A DNA stretch of 6,886 nt from positions 1 to 6,886 of the forward strand of contig UQYH01000117.1 of assembly GCA_900545185.1 (NCBI GenBank), given 5' to 3'. This stretch comes from an uncultured Eubacteriales bacterium. Lineage in GTDB: Bacteria > Bacillota > Clostridia > UBA1381 > UBA9506. A program made the position numbers and the translations under genes. Below the pieces are notes generated by a model. That model was given only the letters and a program-made list of their open reading frames with translations. It did no database searches and was not told the DNA's origin. This document shows, piece by piece, positions 1-5,837 of the stretch; position 1 is the first letter of the stretch; every line of letters begins with the position of its first letter.

Positions 1-116
1 ATTTGCGAGCATTTTGACACCGTAATGCGTAAAATTCACTTTAAAAAACGGGTTCGTATATCACAACTTGTGCCTACGTCTTGCGCCGGATTCTATTGTA
101 TTATAAGGAGATACCC
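1..116 (+). other. Leader upstream of the sigma factor, possibly the tail of an unseen gene
   Basis: Frame 1 is open from base 1 to a TGA at 118-120 that overlaps the sigma factor ATG as ATGA. Its translation is rich in Cys, Arg and Ile and resembles no protein that I know, so it may well be chance. A TTGACA at 14-19 has no good -10 at 16-18 bases. No promoter is called. Confidence 0.25.
105..110 (+). promoter_or_regulatory. Ribosome binding site that fixes the sigma factor start
   Basis: AAGGAG followed by six bases (ATACCC) and then ATG at 117. This spacing selects the ATG and argues against translation from the in-frame TTG at 81. Confidence 0.85.
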
Positions 117-857
117 ATGAGCCTTACACAAGCAGACGAACATGATTTATTTGTGCGGTACCACGCCACACAGGATGCCGCATTGTTAAACAAAATTGTT
201 GAGCAATATGCCTATATAACCGATATTTTGGCGCGCCGTTTTGTGGACAAAGGTTTAGAATTTGATGATATTTACCAATCCGCTTCCATTGGATTAATGA
301 ATGCCGCAGCGCGTTTTGACCCGGGTCGCGGTACGCGTTTTGCCACTTTTGCAACCCCCACCATTTTGGGTGAAATTAAGCGGCTGTTCCGTGACAAAGG
401 CAATTGCATCCGTGTTCCGCGCCGCGTTTATGAAATATTTTCAAAAGCCAACAAGCTCCGTAACGAAGAGCTTGTTAAAACCGGTCGGCTGCCCAGCCGT
501 GCAGAGCTTTCCAAGGCCTTGGGCGTAAGTGAAAAACAGCTTTCGCAGGCCATGTATTGGGGTGACAGCGGCGGCGTCCATTCGCTGGAGCAGTCCTCGG
601 GCGACCAAGATGCCATTTTGTCCGACTGTATCGGCATAGAGGATAATGAATTTTTAATGATTGAAAACAAGGATTTTGTCGATCGATTTATCCATTCTCT
701 GCCCGAACGCGAGCAGCAATTTGTCCGCTATCGGTTTTATGATGAAATGACGCAAACACAAATTGCGCAAAAAATGAATACATCGCAAATGAACATTTCC
801 CGTATGGAAAAAAAGGTGTTGACGCATTTGCGTACCGTCTATGAACAAAACCTGTGA
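117..857 (+). CDS. RNA polymerase sigma factor, SigB/SigF/SigG family (sigma-70 group 3)
   Basis: A 246-residue alternative sigma factor that would direct core RNA polymerase to a special promoter set. Region 2 spans about residues 22-92 and shows the family signature: the DDIYQSASIGL stretch, RFDPGRGTRFATFA and the ILGEIKRLFRD end. Region 3 lies about 100-150, with VPRRV then a helix-turn-helix-like LPSRAELSKALGVS. Region 4 lies about 186-243, with LPEREQQFV and a recognition helix-turn-helix (TQTQIAQKMNTSQMNISRM). The ATG at 117 is chosen over an in-frame TTG at 81 because AAGGAG sits six bases before it, while the TTG has no ribosome binding site. Known SigB and SigF are normally encoded beside an anti-sigma kinase and its antagonist; none follows here, since a terminator closes the gene, and only 116 bases upstream are visible. 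The family is secure; whether it serves stress response or sporulation cannot be told. Confidence 0.93.
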   Translation: MSLTQADEHDLFVRYHATQDAALLNKIVEQYAYITDILARRFVDKGLEFDDIYQSASIGLMNAAARFDPGRGTRFATFATPTILGEIKRLFRDKGNCIRVPRRVYEIFSKANKLRNEELVKTGRLPSRAELSKALGVSEKQLSQAMYWGDSGGVHSLEQSSGDQDAILSDCIGIEDNEFLMIENKDFVDRFIHSLPEREQQFVRYRFYDEMTQTQIAQKMNTSQMNISRMEKKVLTHLRTVYEQNL

Positions 858-886
858 ACATCAGCGAAAATTAAAGGAATTACAGC

Positions 887-933
887 AAAAGAGGGTGCAG
901 CAAAACGATTTTGTTTTTGCTGCACCCTCTTTT
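887..933. terminator. Bidirectional rho-independent terminator between the sigma factor gene and glyA
   Basis: A perfect 19-bp inverted repeat (887-905 with 915-933) flanks a 9-base loop. The GC-rich core GAGGGTGCAGC is bordered by A4 on the left and T4 on the right, so the transcript from either strand ends its hairpin in a U run. It lies 29 bases after the sigma factor stop and 42 bases after the glyA stop, and so can serve both convergent genes. Confidence 0.93.
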
Positions 934-975
934 AATGTTGCTGAAATAAAGCCGCAATCGGTGACAAACTAATTT

Positions 976-2226
976 TTACTGCATGCAATTGGGATAGAGC
1001 GGATATTTGGCACACAGTGCAGCCACACGCGCGTCAATCTCGTTTTTCTTCGCATCAAAGTCTGTCAGCGTCATGTAAATCAGCTTTGCAATTTCTTCCA
1101 TATCCGCTTCCTTCATGCCGCGGCTGGTAGAAGCCGGTGTACCGATGCGGATACCGCTGGTGATGAAGGGACTTTGCGTTTCAAACGGAATGGTGTTTTT
1201 ATTAACGGTAATATGTACTTCGTCAAGACGTGTTTCGGCATCCTTACCGGTAATACCCAGGCTTGTCAAATCGGCCAGCATTAAATGATTGTCCGTACCG
1301 CCGGATACAAGGCGTACGCCTTCTTTCATCAGGCCGTTTGCCAGCGTTTTGGCGTTGGTTACAACCTGTTTTTGATAGGTTTTAAAATCATCATGCAGCG
1401 CTTCTTCCAGGCAAACCGCCTTAGCCGCAATCACATGCATCAAGGGGCCACCCTGAATACCGGGGAAAATGGCCTTATTAATCATTTTGGCATGCTCTTC
1501 CTTACACAAAATCAAGCCGCCGCGCGGTCCGCGCAGTGTTTTGTGCGTGGTGGTGGTGACAAAATCGGCGTACGGTACGGGGCTGGGATGCAGGCCTGCC
1601 GCAACCAAACCGGCAATATGTGCCATATCCACCATAAAGTATGCGCCGACTTCTTTTGCAATTTCGGCAAATTTAGCAAAATCAATCATGCGAGGGTATG
1701 CGCTTGCACCGGCCAAAATCAGCTTAGGCTTATGCTCAATCGCCAGGCGTCTTACTTCATCATAATCAATGATGTTTGTATCCTCCGTCACACCATAGGG
1801 CACAATGTTAAAGTATTTGCCCGAAATATTCACCGGGCTGCCATGGCTTAAATGTCCACCGTGGGAAAGATTCATACCCAGCACGGTGTCACCCGGCTTT
1901 AAGGCAGCAAAAAATACAGCCAAGTTAGCCTGTGCACCCGAATGAGCCTGCACATTGGCATGCTCGGCGCCAAACAGTTTTTTTGCCCGTTCAATGGCGA
2001 GGTTCTCTACAATATCCACATACTGGCAGCCGCCGTAATAGCGCTTACCGGGGTAACCTTCTGCGTACTTGTTGGTCAGAGGCGAACCCATGGCTGCCAT
2101 AACGGCAGGCGATACAAAATTTTCTGATGCAATCAGCTCAATATTGCTGTTTTGCCGCCCAATTTCGAGCTGAATTGCTTCAGCAACCTGAGGGTCTACC
2201 TTTTTTACTTCGTCAAATGAAAACAT
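976..2226 (-). CDS. glyA: Serine hydroxymethyltransferase
   Basis: A cytoplasmic PLP enzyme of 416 residues, the normal bacterial length. It interconverts serine plus tetrahydrofolate with glycine plus 5,10-methylene-tetrahydrofolate, the main source of one-carbon units for purine, thymidylate and methionine synthesis. Visible signatures are IELIASENF (29-37), TNKYAEGYPGKRYYGG (51-66), the AHSGAQAN segment (94-101), the cofactor-site VDMAHIAGL (199-207) and the active-site TTTTHKTLRGPRGG, with the Schiff-base lysine at residue 229, the same number as in the E. coli enzyme. ATG at 2226 is preceded by AAGGAG nine bases upstream. The gene lies 55 bases downstream of the small membrane protein gene on the same strand, so co-transcription from the rsmE promoter is plausible; no strong promoter of its own was found in the gap. 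It ends at the shared terminator. Nothing in the protein looks degenerate. Confidence 0.98.
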   Translation of the reverse strand: MFSFDEVKKVDPQVAEAIQLEIGRQNSNIELIASENFVSPAVMAAMGSPLTNKYAEGYPGKRYYGGCQYVDIVENLAIERAKKLFGAEHANVQAHSGAQANLAVFFAALKPGDTVLGMNLSHGGHLSHGSPVNISGKYFNIVPYGVTEDTNIIDYDEVRRLAIEHKPKLILAGASAYPRMIDFAKFAEIAKEVGAYFMVDMAHIAGLVAAGLHPSPVPYADFVTTTTHKTLRGPRGGLILCKEEHAKMINKAIFPGIQGGPLMHVIAAKAVCLEEALHDDFKTYQKQVVTNAKTLANGLMKEGVRLVSGGTDNHLMLADLTSLGITGKDAETRLDEVHITVNKNTIPFETQSPFITSGIRIGTPASTSRGMKEADMEEIAKLIYMTLTDFDAKKNEIDARVAALCAKYPLYPNCMQ

Positions 2227-2281
2227 GCCGGCATACTCCTTTTTTCTCTTTAGTTAATCATAGATAATGAAATTCAATTGA

Positions 2282-2755
2282 TTATTTTTTCTTTTTCTTC
2301 TTTTTCTTGCCTGCCAGCTTCTTTTGCTTGGCAGCAGTCTCGGCTTCGGATTTAACGGTCGGCTTGTGCAGCTGTACGGCCGTAATAATGGCCATAACCA
2401 CAAAATATACCGCCATGGCGATATACACACAAATAACGGCCGTCACCTTGTCATAATTCGGAATCCAGCCGAATTTGGTGATATAGATAGCCGCCGAACC
2501 GATAAGCGTACCCAGGCAAACCGCACTGTAATTTTTAACAGACGGTTTTTTCAGCTTACCCCAAATCAGCAAAAACAAGCCGAGCACAACACTGATAATT
2601 GCCACAACCAATAAAAATACATACGCCCAACGCATGGCGTTGCCGCCGCTGCGAAGCGCTGTATTTACATACAAAAGCACTAAGCCTGCCGCCAGCAGAA
2701 TGCCAAAGTTAAGCACCAGCCGATTCGACAGCTGTTCCTTCTTTTCCTTTGTCAT
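2282..2755 (-). CDS. Small four-helix integral membrane protein with a polylysine C-terminus, function unknown
   Basis: A 157-residue protein that I do not recognise as a named family. About four hydrophobic segments can be seen, near residues 13-30, 43-66, 77-93 and 103-127, joined by short loops. The N-terminus is charged (KEKKEQ). After the last helix comes a hydrophilic tail (about 131-157) that ends in a run of eight lysines encoded by mixed AAA and AAG codons. An even number of helices puts both ends on the same side, and the basic ends suggest the cytoplasm. It sits between rsmE (128 bases upstream) and glyA (55 bases downstream) on the same strand, probably in one transcript. A GTG at 2764 would add three residues but lies only one base from the ribosome binding site, so the ATG at 2755 is preferred. 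The tail could touch nucleic acid, ribosomes or acidic phospholipid; that is speculation. Confidence 0.8.
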   Translation of the reverse strand: MTKEKKEQLSNRLVLNFGILLAAGLVLLYVNTALRSGGNAMRWAYVFLLVVAIISVVLGLFLLIWGKLKKPSVKNYSAVCLGTLIGSAAIYITKFGWIPNYDKVTAVICVYIAMAVYFVVMAIITAVQLHKPTVKSEAETAAKQKKLAGKKKKKKKK

Positions 2756-2883
2756 ACCATTCACTCTCCTACATTTTAAATGTCATGCGCCGCTCGGCGC
2801 TTCATAAACCATTTTATAAAACAAAAGCCTGTCCGGGGGGTCACCTTGCCCGATTCGGCATTAAGGCATCAACGCCCATATGC
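2756..2883 (-). other. 128-base gap between rsmE and the membrane protein gene, with two small dyads
   Basis: No gene fits here. Read on the - strand it holds GCGCCG-AG-CGGCGC (about 2787-2800) and, directly before the ribosome binding site, ACATTT-A-AAATGT (about 2771-2783). Neither is followed by a U run in the right place, so neither is a convincing terminator. No well-spaced -35/-10 pair was found. The dyads could shape the leader RNA or mark a processing point in a joint transcript. Confidence 0.35.
2766..2770 (-). promoter_or_regulatory. Ribosome binding site deciding the start of the small membrane protein
   Basis: AGGAG on the - strand. The ATG at 2755 is ten bases downstream, an acceptable spacing. 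The in-frame GTG at 2764 is one base downstream, too close to be used efficiently. Confidence 0.7.
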
Positions 2884-3624
2884 CTAAACCGTCTCCATCT
2901 CGCCCCATTCATAAAGTAAAACCGTCAGTGCGGCCAAGCCGGCTGTTTCGGTTCGCAAAATGCGCGGCCCCAGCGTAACGCTCTGCGCACCGCAGCGCTG
3001 TAAAAACGCCGCTTCCTCCGGCACAAAACCGCCCTCCGGCCCAATGAAAATACCGGCCGATTTTGTTTTACGGCCGCGTAATGCTTCACGCACCGTTTGC
3101 GATGTTTCTTCCTCATAGGGTAAAAGCAAAAACTCCGGCAGCGTCTGCTGCGAAATTTCCGAAAGCAGAATCGGCATGTGTACCGTCGGGATTTTACCGC
3201 GGCCGCATTGTTTGGCTGCCGCCTCGGCTGTTTTTTGCCAGCGCACAAGCTTTTTTTCGGCCTGCTCTGCCGTCAGCCGCACCACACTGCGTTCCATTTG
3301 CACCGGCACAATGGAGGAAATACCCATTTCCGTGCACTTTTCAATGATCCATTCCATTTTGCCCTGCTTCGGCAAACCCTGGTAAAGCGTAACCTCCACA
3401 CCCGGCTCTGTCTTACACGGCTTGCTGCCGCAGACCGAAAGCGTAACCGCCTCACGGGTGATGGCCGTAATCTGCGCTTCATAATCAATGCCCATACCAT
3501 CACAAATGCAAAGCACATCACCAACCGTGTGCCGCAGCACCTTGGCAATATGGTTCACGTCCGCGCCTGTCAGCGTGATAACGGAACCGTTTATTTGGTT
3601 TGGTTCTACAAAAAATTTTGACAT
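2884..3624 (-). CDS. rsmE: 16S rRNA (uracil-1498-N3)-methyltransferase RsmE
   Basis: A 246-residue cytoplasmic enzyme that uses S-adenosylmethionine to make m3U1498 in 16S rRNA of the 30S subunit, near the decoding region. An N-terminal PUA-like RNA-binding domain (about 1-73) has the typical HIAKVLRHTVGDVLCICDG segment (25-43). The C-terminal SPOUT, trefoil-knot methyltransferase domain (about 75-243) shows QGLPKQGKMEWIIEKCTEMG (82-101), AAKQCGRGKIP (136-146), and the cofactor-binding knot motifs IGPEGGF (194-200) and LGPRILRTETA (218-228). Length is normal for the family. ATG at 3624 has only a weak upstream GGCGGTG. In many Firmicutes rsmE follows prmA; here it is instead the first gene after a sigma-A promoter and has no prmA next to it. 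Confidence 0.96.
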   Translation of the reverse strand: MSKFFVEPNQINGSVITLTGADVNHIAKVLRHTVGDVLCICDGMGIDYEAQITAITREAVTLSVCGSKPCKTEPGVEVTLYQGLPKQGKMEWIIEKCTEMGISSIVPVQMERSVVRLTAEQAEKKLVRWQKTAEAAAKQCGRGKIPTVHMPILLSEISQQTLPEFLLLPYEEETSQTVREALRGRKTKSAGIFIGPEGGFVPEEAAFLQRCGAQSVTLGPRILRTETAGLAALTVLLYEWGEMETV

Positions 3625-3651
3625 AAGTCAAACACCGCCAATTCAATATAT

Positions 3652-3681
3652 AGTATATCATTTTTTGTAACTGTTTGTCAA
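3652..3681 (-). promoter_or_regulatory. Sigma-A promoter for rsmE and possibly the genes downstream
   Basis: On the - strand a perfect -35 TTGACA (3676-3681) and a -10 TATACT (3652-3657, five of six consensus bases) are separated by 18 bases that include an A6 tract. The -10 lies 27 bases before the rsmE ATG, leaving a short leader. No rival promoter was seen between rsmE and glyA, so this may drive the three-gene unit. Confidence 0.85.
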
Positions 3682-3747
3682 GACGAATTGCAAATTTATA
3701 GTGATTTATGGCCGCAAGGCCGATTAAAAGCCCTTTACCGCCGTTTT

Positions 3748-3773
3748 GCCTATATACAACACCTTGGATAGGC
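3748..3773. repeat. Short inverted repeat in the gap between rsmE and the stalk-protein terminator
   Basis: GCCTAT and ATAGGC are separated by 14 bases. Nearby, 3710-3721 forms GGCC-GCAA-GGCC, a four-pair stem with a GNRA-type tetraloop on the + strand. Both are small and may be chance. No riboswitch or known small RNA was recognised in 3682-3791. Confidence 0.3.
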
Positions 3774-3791
3774 ACATTGCAGCCGCAAAAA

Positions 3792-3827
3792 GGGGATGTA
3801 AAAAGGTCTGTACCTTTTTACATCCCC
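3792..3827 (-). terminator. Rho-independent terminator of the stalk/anchor operon
   Basis: A perfect 16-bp stem (3792-3807 with 3812-3827) has a four-base loop (CTGT). Read on the - strand the stem closes with CCCC followed at once by TTTTT (3791-3787). It begins 27 bases after the stop of the secreted stalk-domain gene and insulates the rsmE promoter from read-through. Confidence 0.93.
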
Positions 3828-3854
3828 CATGGCTCGTTATAAGCCTTTTTGCAA

Positions 3855-4673
3855 TTACAAATCACATAACGGAACAAACGCAACATGATAGCCTAAAAAT
3901 TCGGCAAGGGTGCGAAGCGGAATATATGCGCTTCCGTCCACAAGCCGTGCTGCCGTGTCCGTTTCGTGCAATCTTCCGTTAATTTCATAGTTTTTTTCGC
4001 CTATCGTAAAACAAATGCTGTCGCCGCCGGCTCCTCCGCCGCCGGTATTGTCTGGGTCTGCAGGAACGGCCGAAACCGCTACCCGTGCCGGAGAGTTGAA
4101 CCAGTATATGCGTTTGTTCAAATATCCGCATATTTCGCGCGCCGGAACGAGCATTCTGCCGTTTTCGTCCAAAAAAATCTCATGATGAAAAGCCGCCTTT
4201 TGGCCGTCTATCACAACGTCAAAATTACTGTATACAAGAATTTGCGGTTTGCCATCGGCAAGCGCCGTCAGCGCCCCGACCAAAGACAGATGATCTGCCG
4301 TGTAAAGCGCGTACGGAAGCCGATTCATGGCAAGACTGTACACATCAGTGCCGCCCTCCCTGCCGATAAACGCATAAGCGAACGTACCGTCTGTTTTCTC
4401 AATCGTGATATAAAGCCCGGAATCCTCCATGACCTTTGGTTCAAAAGCCGATGTAAGCGTAAGATGGTCACTGATTGCATAAAACGCATCCGCATCCACG
4501 CCGACAGCTGCTGCGGCATCGGTAGCAAGCCGAACGGTTTTCGCTTGTTCGCGGCTTACGCCCAAAAATTGCGTCAGCGTGATTTTTCCGCCGACCGTTT
4601 CGGTTTCTGCTGCAAATGTAACCGAAGTACACAACATCATTATACATAACAGGCTGAATATTATTTTTTTCAT
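3855..4673 (-). CDS. Secreted protein with two copper-amine-oxidase-type stalk domains
   Basis: A 272-residue protein exported through a clear Sec signal peptide: basic MKK, a hydrophobic core to about residue 19, and likely cleavage after TFA (residue 21). Residues 25-150 form a region I do not recognise. Residues about 152-200 look like a stalk domain of the copper amine oxidase N-terminal family (VVIDGQ..., MLVPAREICGYLN, then a short beta strand). An acidic and glycine-rich linker (about 205-218) leads to a second copy (about 219-272) with the classic AYIPLRTLAEFLGYHV. Despite the family name these domains are not catalytic; they are common on Firmicutes surface proteins. The second copy stops at PLCDL, lacking the last strand usually present. 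AGGAGG lies nine bases before the ATG, and the start is only 16 bases after the previous gene's stop, so it is last in the operon. GC is higher than in the two genes upstream. Stalk assignment is good; biological role is unknown. Confidence 0.85.
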   Translation of the reverse strand: MKKIIFSLLCIMMLCTSVTFAAETETVGGKITLTQFLGVSREQAKTVRLATDAAAAVGVDADAFYAISDHLTLTSAFEPKVMEDSGLYITIEKTDGTFAYAFIGREGGTDVYSLAMNRLPYALYTADHLSLVGALTALADGKPQILVYSNFDVVIDGQKAAFHHEIFLDENGRMLVPAREICGYLNKRIYWFNSPARVAVSAVPADPDNTGGGGAGGDSICFTIGEKNYEINGRLHETDTAARLVDGSAYIPLRTLAEFLGYHVAFVPLCDL

Positions 4674-4689
4674 CTCGAAAAACCTCCTC

Positions 4690-5817
4690 TTATTGAACCG
4701 TCACATACTCTTGCCAGCGGTATAAAAAATTATCAAAATCGTGTTCGTGGAATGATAACTGTACGCTATATTTTTTACCTTTTTCAAATGATTTGCCCTT
4801 TATTGGAAACACATCATAATTTTTAAGTTCGCCTGCGGAGTGATTTTTTGATACCCATAAGTCCTGCGCAACAATATTGTGTTTATCGTCAAAAACAAGA
4901 ATGTCCGTGCACTCTGCGTTGTTGGCGGTTAGGCTGCAATTTACGGTTATTTTGTTTTCATCGGCGCTGATTATTTTGATATTGTACCCATCAACATCAA
5001 GGTTTTCATAATTTGTTTCAAAAGAAGCGAAATATCCGTTGTAACGCATCATTTTAGATTCATCATCTATATACTCCTCTATATTGCCTATAATTTCAAG
5101 ATTTTGTGCAACAGGCCAATCCATACTTTCGCCGGTATCGGTGTACGTTAAATCCTCATTCAAAGTCCTTTCCATAGGAAAACCGATAAATACGTTTTTA
5201 AGACTGTTATCTGTATTTAATGTAAAATATATGGCAGCCGTACACTCATAGTCAGTAGGTTCAACCCCTAACTTTTTGTATAAATTATATCCTATACTTG
5301 TGCTTAACGGATTATAGTCTTTACAGCCTAAAAACTGTAACCCTGTATATTTATCAGAGTCAAGTTGTTTATGAATCTCTGAACCGATACTATATCCGTC
5401 CAACCACGCTAATTTTTGCTGTCCCTTGCCTCCAACAAAGCCCAATGTGTTTACATTGCGAATAATTCCCGAAGAAGCTTCCCTCATCTCATATCTGGAA
5501 AGTGTGCATTTAATATTGCCATCTTCTGCTGCAATGTTGTTTTTTAGCCAATCGGGAACATACTTGTTTTGAACATTGATTGTAAATTGCATTCCGTCCC
5601 TATAATAAATTTCGTTTTTTGTAAAATGCTCCAAGCCGTCAGAGCCGACTGCCGCCATAACGATAGTTGCGCCGAGCATTGTTACTGCAACGGCGCAGGA
5701 CATTACCGCTGCCATAATTTTTGAAATCTGTCCGCATTTCCTACGGATTTTTGTAAACCTGTTCTGCAAGGTCTTTTTGTTTGCACTCATTTTAGTTGTG
5801 TATAAATTCTCAAGCAT
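4690..5817 (-). CDS. BlaR1/M56-like membrane protein lacking the metalloprotease domain (anchor plus extracellular domain)
   Basis: A 375-residue protein. Residues 1-33 are basic and cytoplasmic-looking (KMSANKKTLQNRFTKIRRK), resembling the stretch that follows the M56 peptidase domain in BlaR1-type sensors. Residues about 34-57 form one transmembrane helix ending in IVMAA, followed by roughly 315 residues expected outside the cell. Family members with a protease have three more helices and an HExxH zinc site before this point; here none is present, and a good AAGGAGG seven bases before the ATG at 5817 shows that translation really begins late. The outer part (KNEIYYRDGMQFTINV, then YNPLSTSIGYNLYKKLG and a beta-rich C-terminus) is not a penicillin-binding fold that I recognise. 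It starts 20 bases after the upstream stop and ends 16 bases before the next start, so it is operonic. Alternatively, the helix is a cleavable signal and the protein is released. The BlaR1 relation is from family memory, not a search. Confidence 0.75.
   Translation of the reverse strand: MLENLYTTKMSANKKTLQNRFTKIRRKCGQISKIMAAVMSCAVAVTMLGATIVMAAVGSDGLEHFTKNEIYYRDGMQFTINVQNKYVPDWLKNNIAAEDGNIKCTLSRYEMREASSGIIRNVNTLGFVGGKGQQKLAWLDGYSIGSEIHKQLDSDKYTGLQFLGCKDYNPLSTSIGYNLYKKLGVEPTDYECTAAIYFTLNTDNSLKNVFIGFPMERTLNEDLTYTDTGESMDWPVAQNLEIIGNIEEYIDDESKMMRYNGYFASFETNYENLDVDGYNIKIISADENKITVNCSLTANNAECTDILVFDDKHNIVAQDLWVSKNHSAGELKNYDVFPIKGKSFEKGKKYSVQLSFHEHDFDNFLYRWQEYVTVQ
5651..5762 (-). repeat. Anchor-coding repeat, copy 1 (within the protease-less protein)
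   Basis: 112 bases that match 6775-6886 at 99 positions by hand alignment without gaps (88%). They encode the basic juxtamembrane segment and the transmembrane helix. Of 13 differences, nine are silent and four change a residue (C/S, Q/R, V/I, T/S), which suggests selection on the protein. Identity falls away right after the helix, where the two proteins become unrelated. Confidence 0.9.
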
Positions 5818-5837
5818 CTTTCTGCCTCCTTATCCCG

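Noticed and set aside
14..42. Possible sigma-A promoter starting with TTGACA upstream of the sigma factor
   Set aside because: No acceptable -10 hexamer lies 16-18 bases downstream (CACTTT is poor), and no convincing SigB-type GTTTAA/GGGTAT pair was found either.
81..116. In-frame TTG start that would add 12 residues to the sigma factor
   Set aside because: No ribosome binding site precedes it, whereas AAGGAG lies at ideal distance from the ATG at 117, and the extra residues are not family-like.
1285..1851. Open frame on the + strand opposite glyA (188 codons)
   Set aside because: It is antisense to a fully conserved glyA, with no ribosome binding site or protein-like pattern.
2227..2281. 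Possible separate promoter for glyA
   Set aside because: A TATGAT-like -10 can be read on the - strand, but there is no matching -35 at normal spacing, so no promoter is called.
3178..3621. Open frame on the + strand opposite rsmE (147 codons)
   Set aside because: It lies entirely antisense to an unambiguous rsmE; its composition is His-, Arg- and Phe-rich without domain signal.
3518..3775. 85-codon frame on the - strand overlapping the start of rsmE
   Set aside because: It covers the rsmE promoter and the first 107 bases of rsmE in another frame, has no good ribosome binding site, and its translation shows no family pattern.
3966..4649. Long open frame on the + strand (227 codons) opposite the secreted stalk gene
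   Set aside because: The - strand gene has a signal peptide, recognisable domains, a ribosome binding site and a terminator. The + strand translation is Arg- and Cys-rich without any recognisable motif, as expected for an antisense shadow.
3855..4673. Copper amine oxidase activity for the stalk-domain protein
   Set aside because: Only the non-catalytic N-terminal stalk type is seen; no catalytic domain, topaquinone-site Asn-Tyr motif or copper-binding histidines of the enzyme are present.
4733..4755. HEHD near the end of the protease-less protein as a possible metal-binding HExxH
   Set aside because: It lacks the HExxH spacing and lies in the extracellular C-terminus, not in a cytoplasmic peptidase domain.
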